Source of the DNA: Sarcomyxa edulis
Lineage: Eukaryota > Basidiomycota > Agaricomycetes > Agaricales > Mycenaceae
Reading direction: 5' to 3'
Assembly (NCBI GenBank): GCA_009761415.1
Contig: QUOL01000003.1
Location: 620,001-684,000 of the forward strand
DNA length: 64,000 nt
Shown: positions 1-14,386 of the stretch, one piece after another
Numbering within the stretch: the first letter of the stretch is position 1
Layout of the letters: each line of letters begins with the position of its first letter
Translations under genes and position numbers: made by a program
The notes under the pieces: model-generated
Database searches by the model: none
Told to the model about the DNA's origin: nothing
What the model saw: the letters and a program-made list of their open reading frames with translations, nothing else

Positions 1-122
1 CTCCGAGGTAGCGATGGGTATGTAGTAGATACACAACGTAGTGTCCGAGTCCATATTATAACAGAGAGCTAGAGAGAGAGAGCAAGAAAGAAAGCACTTG
101 TAGGATTACCAGAACGTATGGT

Positions 123-706
123 CTATCCGCAGAAACCATCGTCAATGACCTGGCCGCACCGACTGCACGTCACTTTGCGGTCGAGCAGGCAGAGGCCAAC
201 ACCAAGGGGAAACCAGAAGATCGCTGCAAGGATACCTAAAGACACGAATGAATATAGAAGTGACGACTCAAAGCTGTTGAACGTACCCAGGAGCCCGTAT
301 CTGGTTTGCTGTACATGCTCTCCCGACTGGAGGCATATCATTTCTGGATGGTTAGGGGGCAGGAGGGACACTACGTGTTCACTCGTGGCTGGATTGGTGT
401 AGTGGTACACCACTGGAGCTGCTGTATACGACGGCTGGGTCGTGTACGAAGGACCTGCCGCTGCGTCTGGGTGCAATAATGGCTGCTGGGGCGATGGAAG
501 TTTGACATCGGATGTCTTTGCCTTGGTAGTATCCAAGGTAGAGTCTGAGAATCATCCAATCAGTTCAGAATTGCGCAACTTCGACTCGATATACTCACAA
601 TCAGGTTTTCCTACTGTCGCAAAGTCATACGAAGGAGGGCTATCGTTGGAAGTCTGCAAAATAAAGTCAGTTCTCCGCTCGGGGTCGAGTCTAAGGTACA
701 TACCAT
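123..706 (-). CDS. LITAF/BRI3-like small membrane protein
   Basis: Three exons on the minus strand (706-704, 653-599, 544-123) give 159 residues. The first coding exon is only the ATG; both introns are canonical (GTATGT..CAG and GTGAGT..CAG). The N-terminal half is proline/tyrosine-rich and carries a PPSY motif near residue 7, a possible WW-domain ligand. The C-terminal part has one hydrophobic stretch (about residues 110-135, LLYSFVSLGILAAIFWFPLG) followed by a short cysteine knuckle, CSRCG, close to the stop. This layout matches the membrane-associated zinc domain of LITAF/brain protein I3 families, which sit on the cytosolic face of endosomes and lysosomes. Only one CxxC pair is present, so BRI3-like is the better label than full LITAF. 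Function in fungi is not established; the endosomal role is inferred. Confidence 0.82.
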
Positions 707-972
707 ATCGTCGTTGTGGGTAGTTACAATCATTATTCTGAGATCCGAGTTGTGCGTTATATAACTCAGGAGAGGACTGCGCATGCGGATACTCCTAGAG
801 TCCTAGTAGAGTGGCTGTGTTGTGGCTGTACTTCCCAGTTTGGCGCATTACTTGATCGGGACTGCTGCATCGAAGTTGGGTGAACTTTTTTTATGAGAAG
901 TTTCTTTGTCCGATTGTCCAGATCCCGTCCTTTCCTTTATCGATATCGTACCCTCCACTACATCCCATCAAA

Positions 973-2575
<1,603 letters not shown>

Positions 2576-3286
2576 TTGTATTGTATCTCACCGGACCGAT
2601 AATTCATCTTCTGTCTTCCTCCGCTCATCGAACCGAACCAAATTTCGCTCCCATCACCATCCCTCCATCCAACCTCTTCCCCCCAAAAAAACGCACTCAT
2701 AACCATGACCATGCATAATCGACATTCATCTATACATCCATCTCATCCATCCATACACACAAACATACATACTCTATCGGGACCCTCTTCTTAATCGGCA
2801 GGTATTAATCCTATTCACTTACTTGTAGCGGAGAAACGGAGGAGGGGGGCGGTTTTTCTTGTCACTGTTATATGTGCTGCTACTTAGTTATTTTGACTGA
2901 TTCCTGATCTTGCTTGTTTTCAATGTTGTCTGTCTGTCCCCCCACTAGTACTTCACTATTTGGTATTTGGTATCGGTATTGGGTTACTTGCATACTTATA
3001 GTTGTCGTATTTTTTCCTGTTATGAGTATGTGAGTTACGCTGGTCAGGTGAATAGAGATGTAGAACGTTTCGCGTTTGCTTGGTCTCATGGACGCGTAAC
3101 TTGCACGGAATCAAAATGCTAGTAAGAGAAATAGATACGGTAGCGGGATACATCCGTTGAAGTGTAATGAAAGGACGGTATGTAGCAGTGATTTGAAAAG
3201 GTAAGGTATGCACTATGTGTTAAATATGTTCCAGGTACAATCCGAAAATAAGTTATGAAAAGAAAGAGAAAGAGAAAGAAAGAACT
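2576..3286. other. Convergent intergenic region
   Basis: This 3' flank lies between PRMT1 and the F-box gene. It holds a degenerate CATC/CATA simple repeat at about 2723-2772 and no open frame with coding character. Short open frames here are AT-rich and lack splice support. It most likely contains the two 3' untranslated regions. Confidence 0.6.
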
Positions 3287-5294
3287 CTAAAGTGCTTCTA
3301 TGATACCACGAACCTCCCCCCTCTCGCTCGACGCGAAACCCCACATAGCGAGACATACCAACAAGAAACAGAACAGGATCATCCGGAGTTCCTCCCCAGC
3401 AGAAGACCTCTCCAAAATCAAGTTCAACAACCCCTTCTGCCCCCGGCCAGGACAACCAGGAGGTCTTAGATCAAGAATATATCGTTTCCTCGAGGACGAA
3501 ACGCCCAAACCCCAAGGCCACACCCTTCGGCTGATCTCAAATGCGGTGAGACTCAGAGGTAGGCCGTACTCGTCGCATTCTAGAGTATAGGTACCGACGG
3601 CTTTTGCTGGTATCCGGACGAGGGGGAAAGAGAAGGGGAGGGGCAGAGGTTGGGATGGTGGAAGGAATGTCAAGTTGAATCTTTCTAGCCGTGGATTCGT
3701 ACGAGCGATACGTGCGGCACCGGAAGCTAAGCTCTCGTCGCCGGGGTATTTGACGATTGTGAGGTTCAGGGATTGCAGTTTCGCGAAACTACGGATAGTT
3801 TTGGAGAACGATTCCTGATTGAAGTTCGGAGAGTTATAGTTATTACCAGTGGGGAATATGTGAAGGTAAAGGAAAGCTTACGAGCTGGAATGAAGGTTTA
3901 TGCGCACAAGTAAGCTCGAGATGTCTGATTTGGGGACACGAAGCGATTAACGATCGAAGGAGACTGCTGCTGTCATACATGGAATGGAGAACGAAGGAGA
4001 TCCGCAGTTCGACAAGTTGTGTCAAGTTTTGGAGAACGCCCGCGACCGCCAAAGGGGTCAATTCACGCGTCTGCATTGGTTCACGGAATGTAACAGATTT
4101 TAGGGAACCATGAAGGTGGGGCAGCGCTTGCAGTTGCTCCAGGGTCCCCGAGAATTCAGTCAATCGAGGCAACGTTACTGGGTCTAGAGTCGAGAAGTGG
4201 GCTGACGGGACGTTACGAGACACCTTGAGGGAAAGAAGGTTGGGATGAGCTTCAAGAAAGGTGATAAAGGGGCTTTTGGGACCCGTGGTTGAGGTGGGGG
4301 CATGCCATTCCAGGGAGACGTCACCCAGACTTAGCTGACGTAGATTGGGCCATCGACCATTAACGAGAGTACGAGCATCTGTGGGAAGAGAAGATATCCC
4401 ATTGATAGATAGTTCCTCGAGATTCGGACATCGTTTGATGAGCATATCCCAGAACTTTAGAGATGCAGGTAGCTCGTCTGATCGTTTTCATCGTTTGTTC
4501 AACAAGCTCTGATGTAGAGGCCATTTCAGGAGCTTACCATCGAGAAACGCGTCAACATGATGGTCGTAGAACCCAGGGTTGAGCGTTAGTGAGAAGCCAG
4601 TGAGGTCATTGAAATCAAAGAGCTGGTTCACGTGTCAGTCGAGGAGCACGTATGAGGGAAGACGGTGGAGGCGTACGTGACTACTGGAAGTAGGCAGATA
4701 GGATCCAATGGTAGTCGAGATGTAGCGCAATTGGGGACAACTGAATAGACATAGGTCAATAACCAACTAGTAGCCAACCAATCGTCGGTTTACCATATCC
4801 GCAGAGCAAACCACATATCATCGTGATACGGTGTATCGTCTCCATCCCAAGCAAAATTTATGAGAGCGTCTAACCGCATTGCAGAAGCCAGCTTTCTGAC
4901 AGCAGCAGAAGCGACGGCACCATTATCGAGACTGCCGCTGGATTTCCCACAAGCGTTAGGTCTCACGACCAATTTCCTGACATGTCGCGCAACGTCCGGG
5001 CAACGATACAGCATTCCGAGAGTGTGTGTGCATTGTTGAGTGGAATTGAGTATCACAGTCGAGTACAGCACAGGAGATGTGTTGTGAAATACACGGTTTG
5101 ACTAGGATCAATCAGTACTCAATGACTTGCGCTTGAAGGGGAAATAGGCTTACCGTCAGACTAAAGTTGACAAGCTCCTGACGAGAGTCAAGATGGTATG
5201 CGATCTCCAAGAGGAGATCACCTGGAATCATGGACAATGTTGTAGGGAGCCTAGCTCGCCTTGAGACACCGCCAGGATGGATGGGGCGGTGCAT
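3287..5294 (-). CDS. F-box/LRR-like protein with C-terminal membrane tail
   Basis: Six exons on the minus strand (5294-5154, 5101-4794, 4740-4677, 4622-4538, 4477-3882, 3814-3287) give 573 residues. The N-terminus carries an F-box-like helix pair (IPGDLLLEIAYHLDSRQEL, then SLTSNRVFH). The middle is a run of leucine-rich segments such as CPNLEELSINGI, WPNLRQLSLGDV and CPQIRHLELT, the usual substrate-binding part of SCF adaptors. The last 30 residues contain a strongly hydrophobic stretch (MILFCFLLVCLAMWGFA), suggesting a tail anchor, which is not typical for a soluble SCF adaptor. A GTATGT donor lies in this tail, so the C-terminus could also be spliced differently; the open reading used here needs no further intron. 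Target and pathway are unknown. The upstream antisense open frame is not considered a gene. Confidence 0.82.
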
Positions 5295-5807
5295 AGATAG
5301 TCCTCACGGTGTAACAGCGCCTGAGCAGAAGTGGTGTGATGAGAAAGAGCACTTGCACGTTAGTGGCGTGTTTGACTCGGGGTCAGAAGTAAATCAGAAC
5401 GGAAAGAAGAGGAAAGAGAGCGTGGTATATTATAAGGTGAGATCGAGCGCTATTATCGCTCGGCGCTCCTTATCAGATAAAAACCATCTCCCCGATTTGG
5501 ATCACGACGGCGGCGGCCCACTCCGAGGACCAATCGCAAATTCTCAACCTTCTACATATCGTCCGACAATTGCAACGGCCACCGACAATCGCAGTCCGAT
5601 GATTCCAAGATGGGTTCCTCGTGATGCGCCTCGGAGGCTTGATGAAGACGCGTATGGCGTCAGGCTCAAATCTCGGCATCCGACTCTCCCGGCGCGAAGC
5701 ATCATCATGTTTAGAACATGCGTGGCATTTTGTGGTCTACAACGTATATCTCGGAGAAATAATCGTACAAGTATCCATCTCCGTGGAGCCTGGAGTCCGT
5801 CTACATC
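5295..5807. other. Intergenic region: F-box promoter and monooxygenase 3' end
   Basis: About 510 bp between the F-box gene start and the monooxygenase stop, both on the minus strand. It should hold the F-box promoter. A long plus-strand open frame crosses it but is antisense to exons of both neighbours and has no family character. No clear motif was seen. Confidence 0.5.
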
Positions 5808-8304
5808 TCACTCTTCAAGTTCGTATCGCGTACCGAAAACACCCTCTTCCATGGCTTTGATTTCTGTCCATTTATATCAGTCGTGTGCGGTGGAAGAACG
5901 GTGCGAGGAAAAAACATACGAAGAGCTACGTGCTTTGAATAGAAACGGCACATAGCGAGGTTCCCTATTCAAACGACGGTCATAGTCAACTCACAGTCCC
6001 TTCGAACATGAAGTCAGCTTACCCATCATATACCAGAGTCTCGGAACACCCAAATCGCGCCATGCACCGTTGAGTTCTCCTTCTTTGTTCAATCCCCAGA
6101 TACGTTTGCACTTGTCGCCGATTTCATCACCGCACACCTTTCTCACAGGATCTCGAGCATCACCCAAACTTGGGAACGCATTCGTGAAAAGATCAGGTTC
6201 GCCATGACTATGACAGATGCAAATGCAATGTAAACATACCCAGTAGAGAAAATGACTACGTCCGCGGGTAATTCAGATCCGTTCTCGAATTTGATACCGG
6301 TCTCCGTGAATTCCTGGATTTGGCTATCATTTTTCAACTTGATCTTGCCATCAATGATGTACTGGCTGCCTCCGACATCTACAAAGATGAATCTGAATTG
6401 AGAGCTTCGAACGGATAATAGACGTGCGCACCCAAATAATACCCCCCTGCTCTCTCCCAAGCTAAGAGGAGGAAACCAGCATCTTTATATCCTTTGTTGA
6501 TTCTGAACCCCCGCTTCGTCAATCCGTCGAGTATGTGCCTGTCACAGATGATAAGTCTCGAATATGAATGCTTTGGACCAGACAGCTTACTTGTCTTGTT
6601 CCGCGATTCTTGCCACTTGACGTTGCGCCAATCCGCCACCCATAAGGTGATTAGGGAATGATGCGTTGATTCTGTCGGCTATAGCCGTAGGCGGGGCATT
6701 CTCTTCGAACAAACCTGCATAAGTATTGTAGAGATTATCAATATTATGTCCGTGCCATTGTTCGCCGAGTGGCATACCTTCCATCAAAACCTTGAACCCA
6801 TTTTTGGTCGACATGATATAGGTCGAGCTTCTTTGGACCATGGTGACATCTAGAATGGGTTAGGTCAATATATAGAATAGGTAAAATCGAGGTTATACTC
6901 ACCGACTCCGTTATCGGCGTAATCGACACTGATATCATGTGCTGTTCAAGGTTGAATCAGCATTCTCGGTTGAAGAAGGAACAACAAAAAATTACCAGAG
7001 GTACAGGAGCCAACCACAGCAACCTTCTTCCCGGCGTGGTCGGTAGCCTTCTTGTGCCACAGTGAGTGCAGGATCTGACCCTTGAATTTATCCTGGAGGA
7101 CAAGAGATTAACCGCTCGAAAGAAATACAAAGAAATAAAATTCACAAACCATTCCAGGATACGATGGCAGCTTGGGAGAGCCACCGCCTAGACCCGTAGC
7201 AAAGACAAGATGTCTCGGTCTGAATACTCTATCTTCACCATTGGGTCGTTTTACGGTGACAGACCAATTAGAACCTGCATCTTGCGATGCACTTTCTACG
7301 GTCGAGGAAGTCCACACGTTCAATTCTAGTGATTCGGCGTAGCTTTCGAGCCAATTAGCGAGCTAAGAGGAATATCAGAATATCAGAATCGAACAGAGTG
7401 CTGGGATACCTTGGAGCTACCTTCAATGCTGGGGTGAAGACCGGCCAAGTCGGCGGGAAACTGTGTCGTACCGAGTAAGAAGTACAAACTGAACGATGAA
7501 AAAATAAGCTCACGGAATATACGGCATATGGTCATACCCTTAATACGCATGTTGTCAGTACTCGGCTTAGTGAACAAAAAAGCAATGCTTACAGACTGGA
7601 TCGTGCAAGCATAGGGCATCATATCGGTTGCGCCAATTATCTCCAATCCTCGGGTTCTTCTCAACAATCAAGCTTGAGATGTCTAGACACTTCAACCTCG
7701 CTGCGAGCTCGAGACCACTCTGACCCCCACCAACAATCAAGACAGTCGGTTCGCTGTCCTCGAAGGCTGTCTCCTTACGACGCTGGGAAGCCCATTTACC
7801 ATGGTTAGGTGCGGGATTGCGTAATGGGCCAATCTTCTCCGGGAAGTCCTTGAGATCCTCGAGGTTGGTGAAGACGCAGTGCGCCTTCCAGCTACCATCG
7901 GCGACGGGGACAAGACGAAAGATACCTGAGCCTATACCGACGTCAGTCTCGAATTCGAATAGTGCTTGGATCCAAGCAAGATCGGGGTAGGGACGATATA
8001 AGCCGAGAAAGTCGTCCTTTAGTTTGAACGCCTTCATGTGGGAAGATGCGAGGCGATCTGTGAGGAATTGCTTGATGTTGGGGGTGCCTTCGAAAGTACG
8101 AAAGTCCCAGGTGAGAGCGAGTACATCTCGCCAGAACGACTGCTCGACAAAGAGACCAAGAATGCCTTCGACATTGCCAGACTCTGCGTATGAGGCGAAG
8201 GATTCAAACCACTCTGCAGCAACCTTGTGAGCATCAAGATCGTCAGGAATAGTCGCGCCAAGTTTCTGGAGAGTGGGTAGTGATGGGTAGGCGTCTGTAG
8301 TCAT
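5808..8304 (-). CDS. Flavin-containing monooxygenase with N-terminal NTF2-like domain
   Basis: Twelve exons on the minus strand (8304-7593, 7538-7514, 7460-7421, 7362-7150, 7092-6996, 6941-6903, 6849-6591, 6538-6432, 6378-6240, 6207-6023, 5964-5920, 5863-5808) give 638 residues. Residues about 25-150 look like a SnoaL/NTF2-like fold. The FAD-binding motif GGGQSG is at 192-197, followed by the Glu-Lys end of the Rossmann fold (VEKNPRIGDNWRNRY). ATGLGGGSP and a second Rossmann entry VAVVGSCTSAHD follow. The end, MGNLAMCRFYSKHVALQIK, matches the C-terminus usual in this fungal family. Family members hydroxylate or Baeyer-Villiger-oxidise small molecules with NADPH and O2; the substrate here is unknown. 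One donor (GTAGCT) is non-consensus but gives the conserved FPPTWPVFTPALKLANW reading. It is divergent from the surface-protein gene. Confidence 0.92.
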
Positions 8305-9154
8305 GATGGGATGATTTAGTAGTCGACAGGAAGGGGGTGGCTACTTGGGAGATAGGTTCGATGCACATGAACCTTTAAGGACCTGTCAGATTCAAGAGAA
8401 GTTCGGTGAACCGGGGCTGTGTACGTACCGGTTTCTTAGCTTTGGGTACATGACGTCCCAAATTATACGGTTCTAGTGCTTCAAAAGCAAATTGTTTCCT
8501 GAGACACGTCCATCACGTGCGGGTCATCTGGTGTTATCCTGTGTTATCTTGCCTATGTCTATCAACGTTTTATCAACTGTTCATTATTCCCCACCCTTTG
8601 TGGCGTGCGGGGTAGGTCAGTTGACTATGGGGTTGCCCACTGCGGGGTAAGAGTGTCGATCGGTGGGCCCTTCAGCAATTATCACTGAGAAATCCAAAAC
8701 ACATCAGAGGCTGCTAGTTCCGAATTACAGACGAATAGAGGGCCGGGACCGTCGCATTTTAGGGGTTTTGTGCTTCTTGATGAACAGCTGCGTCTCCCAT
8801 GACTTCCAAAAAGTTGGCGCCCAGCATCATTAATTAGTCCCGCGCGACGCATAGAATGTTGCTCGCAAAGTGCTAGTACCAGCCCCAGCAGTTTCGAGTT
8901 AGATCCAAGGCAAGTAAAAGCGTCTAGGTACGTCAAATGTGTCCAAAATCCTCAGCTGTAGGGATGCATAAACCGAATGGCATTTTTCAAGGGAGCCCAG
9001 GAGTCAGGAGGAGGCCAAGGACGAGTTGAAGCAATTTGCAATTCGCCACGAGTAGTTCGGAGTTCGAACGGCACGGCTGTCGACGGTCGTGTCGCGTCTT
9101 GGAAGACCTCCTCCTCGTATTATTATTTCTCTTCACTTGAATTGGGCAGGTCAA
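8305..9154. other. Divergent promoter region
   Basis: 850 bp between the monooxygenase start (-) and the membrane-protein start (+). It has three TTATC/GATAA cores within about 40 bp (8534-8574). Open frames here lack homology signs; none encodes a convincing signal peptide that could be spliced onto the downstream gene. Confidence 0.5.
8534..8574. promoter_or_regulatory. Cluster of three GATAA-type motifs
   Basis: TTATC occurs at 8534-8538, 8544-8548 and 8570-8574, that is GATAA on the minus strand facing the monooxygenase. Fungal GATA factors (nitrogen and iron control) bind HGATAR. The spacing is suggestive, but such short motifs arise by chance; functional use is only inferred. Confidence 0.25.
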
Positions 9155-10580
9155 ATGGATACATCCGCAGTTAACCAGAATATCACGGTCGATGATTTCG
9201 ATTCAGTCATAACATATGCCGATAACAGCGTTTGGCAGTCGCCTGACCCATCCGCCAACCTCCCATTCAACGCCAGTGCATCCCCCTGGTGGGAAGGGAC
9301 GTATCATCAGACCGATGTAGTCGACGCGTCTTTGAATTTTACTTTCCAAGGTACGTACTGCACTAGTTTCACATCGCTAGATTTTTTCTGGACGAGACCC
9401 TGTCATTAGGACCTGCATTATACATCTATGGAGCATCCGGACCTTCTTGCGGGTCGTACGAAGTGAACATCGACGGGACATCACTGAACTTCACAGCTTA
9501 TTCGCCCAACAATGCGTCAAATCCTCATCTTCTATACGGCGCGGATAATCTCACCTATGCGAATCACATCTTGATACTTCGGAACCTCGGAGCTAATAAT
9601 GAAGGTGAAGGAGCGAGTTTACTGTTCGACTTTCTGGATACAACAGTTCAATTGGCTCCTTCTGGGTGAGTTGCGAATATCACTACATACCTTCGGGTGC
9701 TAAAGTACATCAATTTAGTGCTACGCTCACGAATACTACCGTTGAAGAGGATGACACGAGGCTCACTTATGGTACGTTTCATCTCAATCCGGAAATTATG
9801 CTAGAAGCTGACATTTTCCTGACTCGGAAGCTGGATCCTGGTCCAATAACACTTCGCCAGCATTTTCAGGAAACGGATCAGCCTATACAAACGCAGATGG
9901 AGCATCAGTTACTTTGTCGTTTCAAGGTATGGAAATCGACAGTCTATAACGCGCATGAAAGTAAATTTCAGTGTCTCTCTCTGTTCAAAGGGTCGGCGAT
10001 ATATGTTTTCGGCGACAAATCAAATGGTAAGTCGCAATACATGGTAATGAACTCCCGGACTTGATCACTGTTCCCTTTCTTCATACAGATCATGGTCTTT
10101 TCTCCGTTACGCTTGATAACCAGAGCGCCGTGACATACGATGGCGTTGCAGGCTGCGGTGGAGCATTCGGCAAAACCTGCGAGCAGATCATCCCTTCCCT
10201 AGGCTTCGTGGCCAGCAATTTGGATTCAAGCTTGCACACCATCACCGTCACCAATATCGCAGGAGTGAATGACTCATATTTCGGTAAGTGACTTTAGCTC
10301 CCTCTATACTTCTCTGTGCGCTAAAACGCGTCTAGATCTTGACCGATTTGTCTATACCACTCCATCTGACTATGCTGTACGACAACTGGACAATTCATCT
10401 TCGCCTTTTGTCTCGGGTTCATCAAGCACAACAACCTCTTCGGGTACTGCTCCTGCGGCGTCGAGTTCATCCACAACGAGTGGTGCTATCCATTCAGCCT
10501 CCATAAACATGGTCAATCCATTATTGTTGCTGCTCTTCACGGCAATTTGGTACTTCCACGGAATCAGGAGACGAGGTTGA
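9155..10580 (+). CDS. Two-domain serine-rich membrane/surface protein
   Basis: Seven exons (9155-9350, 9410-9665, 9719-9771, 9831-9926, 9991-10026, 10089-10283, 10336-10580) give 358 residues. Two similar halves each follow a beta-rich plan: ITVDDFDSVITY ... WWEGTYH ... LNFTFQGPALYIYGASG, then TRLTYAGSWSN ... VTLSFQGSAIYVFGDKS. This looks like a duplicated jelly-roll/carbohydrate-binding-like module. Many NxS/T sites are present. A Ser/Thr linker (SSSTTTSSGTAPAAS) leads to a C-terminal hydrophobic segment ending in basic HGIRRRG, so a type I membrane protein is likelier than a GPI protein. No signal peptide follows the first in-frame ATG; the true start could lie in an undetected upstream exon. 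Ligand unknown. The class is common in basidiomycetes, usually as unnamed membrane proteins. Confidence 0.78.
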
Positions 10581-11347
10581 GTCCATCGCTCACTGTTCAC
10601 TTCTGCATACAATACGAATCCCGGGCGACAACATATTTCTTTGAACTACCTTACATTAACCGATTATTTACATTACACGTTTTCTATATTGTCTCGAAAA
10701 GCGACCCCGAAAGCGACCCCGGAGCCTACAGATGAGGTGACATGTTGAACACAGGTCTTGCGAGGCAGTCAAAGATCGCAGTACTATAAGTACCGAAGCA
10801 CGACGTGTCTGAGGGGAGTGAGTACCGTGACCGTTACGCGTACGCGCCTTACCGAGAACGCCACGTGTGCAGAGCGCCCCGACTCTACCCCCATTCGTCC
10901 CGATTTGCCTGATTTTCTTCAGTGCTAATTATGAGGAGTTGCGGCTTGCCTCGACCCAGCAATCTTCGATTCTCTTTGACAGCACTACCATACGAGGCCT
11001 GGGATGACAGCTTGCTTGCATTGTCTTGCGTACAAGTCACTGCATAAGCACTTACTCACTCGAAGCTTTTCGCCGTCCATGGGGAATTTCGAAGCACAAA
11101 ACTACTGCTTTTGAGTCTCTGTTTCCACGAGGTCTGATCTTCCTTCGATTCGGTCTCTAGATTATTCAGCACTTGGCTTTGAATGTAGCATTTACTACAA
11201 GGTGAGCAAATCTTGTTTAGAAGGGCGCATTACACATCTTCATATCTTTCACATTGGTCACACAAGTTTGGGATATTTTAGCCTATAAAAGCTGGGCTGA
11301 AATGGCTTTCTCAATAACACAATCCTCCCATCTAACTCATCTACAAC
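10581..11347. other. Promoter region of the old yellow enzyme gene
   Basis: 767 bp with no supported gene. A TATA box lies near its 3' end. CG-rich words such as ACGCGTACGCG occur near 10840-10850. Otherwise nothing recognisable. Confidence 0.5.
11284..11290 (+). promoter_or_regulatory. TATA box
   Basis: TATAAAA lies 58-64 bp upstream of the ATG of the old yellow enzyme gene and is followed by a pyrimidine-rich stretch, a usual layout for a strong inducible fungal promoter. Confidence 0.55.
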
Positions 11348-12928
<1,581 letters not shown>

Positions 12929-13364
12929 CATTCACTGGGTAAATAACCCGTTAGACTGAGTACTTTAATCGTGTATACTAGTGAAAACTACCCGTTGCGA
13001 AGAAAATCACCCGTTATACGGGTTACTTTTAACGGGTGAAAATAATCCCTTTTATGACCGAATTCACCCGTTTTTTCTCTGCCAAAATTGTAACCCGTTT
13101 TCCAGAGGTGGTGACTTTCACCCGTTATAATGATCATTATCATTAGTTTACTGGTTTACAATCACTCGATGGGGTGCACATTTCAGGTTGATTTTAATAT
13201 ATATATATTGCTCAGCTACTACATAAGTACTACATACAAGCTGGGAAAGATACTAAATTGCACAAAAACCCTGCCTCCAATGTATACCACCCCATACACC
13301 AGAAATCTGCTTCACCTACATATGATGGGTCCAAGAAAACTGGAGGAAGAAGGTGATGATGTTG

Positions 13365-13395
13365 AGGAGGAGGAGGAGGAGGAGGAGGAGGAGGA
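13365..13395. repeat. GGA/GAG trinucleotide microsatellite
   Basis: A run of about ten GAG/GGA units inside the element. It explains the poly-Glu and poly-Pro open frames found here on either strand. Confidence 0.8.
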
Positions 13396-13629
13396 AGGGG
13401 CCCGGTTTCTAATGTCGAGATATGGTTAGAAGGTGTCACAAGAGGGGAAACGGAAGACTCACCTGTTGGTGGGAGAAGAGCGGCAAGTCTAGGTACATGC
13501 AAGTCAGTTGGTGTTTGAAAAATAGTGATAATGTACACACCTGAGACCGACGTAGGTCAGAAAGGGCGTCCCTCGATGTTACGCGTCATGGTGAGCTGGC
13601 GCGACCTGGGTGCGCGAGTATTGCAGTTT

Positions 13630-13663
13630 ACCTTGGGAAGAGGAGTACCTTGGGAAGAGGAGT
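13630..13663 (+). repeat. 17-bp tandem duplication
   Basis: ACCTTGGGAAGAGGAGT occurs twice in a row with no mismatch, just upstream of the long palindrome in the element. Confidence 0.85.
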
Positions 13664-13666
13664 CAA

Positions 13667-13720
13667 GTAGACAAGTCGTCGAGGGGAATGTGCGCACATT
13701 CCCCTCGACGACTTGTCTAC
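13667..13720. repeat. 54-bp perfect palindrome
   Basis: Two 27-base arms with no spacer and no mismatch; the centre is TGTGCGCACA at 13689-13698. It lies in the right half of the element. Such a sequence can extrude as a cruciform or fold as a hairpin when single-stranded. Confidence 0.92.
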
Positions 13721-14019
13721 CCGAAACAACGGGGAGTTCGTCGTCGCCGGCGATGTTGGGAGCAAGAGGAAAGACGGAGAAAGGCGGAAGGCGCCGTGCT
13801 GGAGGAATTCAACGTGTGCCAAATAATTCACAACTTCAGCCACCGCGGCGAGATGTCGAAAAATATTCTAAGTCCAAATGCCTAGCTATTATCACCCGTT
13901 ATACGGGCTACAAATTAAATCTCTCAAAACTGGTTGATTTAACCCGTTTTCATTGTAACCCGTTGTTCAACCGTTTTCCGGGTGAAGTGGGATTTTCACC
14001 CGGTATACTAGGTACTTTC

Positions 14020-14036
14020 ACCCGTTCCGGGGTCCA
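14020..14036 (-). repeat. Right terminal inverted repeat
   Basis: Inverse copy of the left end; it finishes GGGGTCCA directly before CAGTGCCTGA, which would have encoded the old C-terminal residues and stop of the upstream oxidoreductase. Confidence 0.65.
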
Positions 14037-14386
14037 CAGTGCCTGAGGCTGTTTATTGAACACCAGATCGCGAATTTTGGGATGTAATACTTATCTGGAA
14101 TGTCAATATGAATAACTTTTGCTCGATGCATATGGCCTGTTCCCTCCATAGTTCGGACCCAAATTCAGATCCCTCTGGATTCTGGAATTCCGTTTGTTCC
14201 ATGTCGATGTAAATTTTGTCGGCGTTAGTTTGGATTGGCCGTCAATGACAAACTTCTGTAACACACGTGACCCTCACGGCTGAGAGTGGCGGTGACATTG
14301 TCGCCAAATCTAAACTTGAACCAAACTTGAACTCAACTTCAATTGCGACCACATCGACAACGCCCCACTGGCACATACTAACGCAG
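14037..14386. other. Upstream region of the transcription factor gene
   Basis: 350 bp between the element and the next start codon. The first ten bases look like the displaced end of the old yellow enzyme gene (AGT GCC TGA in frame). No TATA box or clear operator is visible. Confidence 0.45.

Noticed and set aside
5230..5955. 241-codon open frame on the plus strand
   Set aside because: It lies antisense to exons of two well-supported minus-strand genes, has no domain character and its composition is that of a shadow frame.
13230..14046. Open frames on both strands inside the DNA element, with poly-Pro or poly-Glu runs
   Set aside because: They are produced by the GGA microsatellite and the palindrome; no transposase motif or splice support is present.
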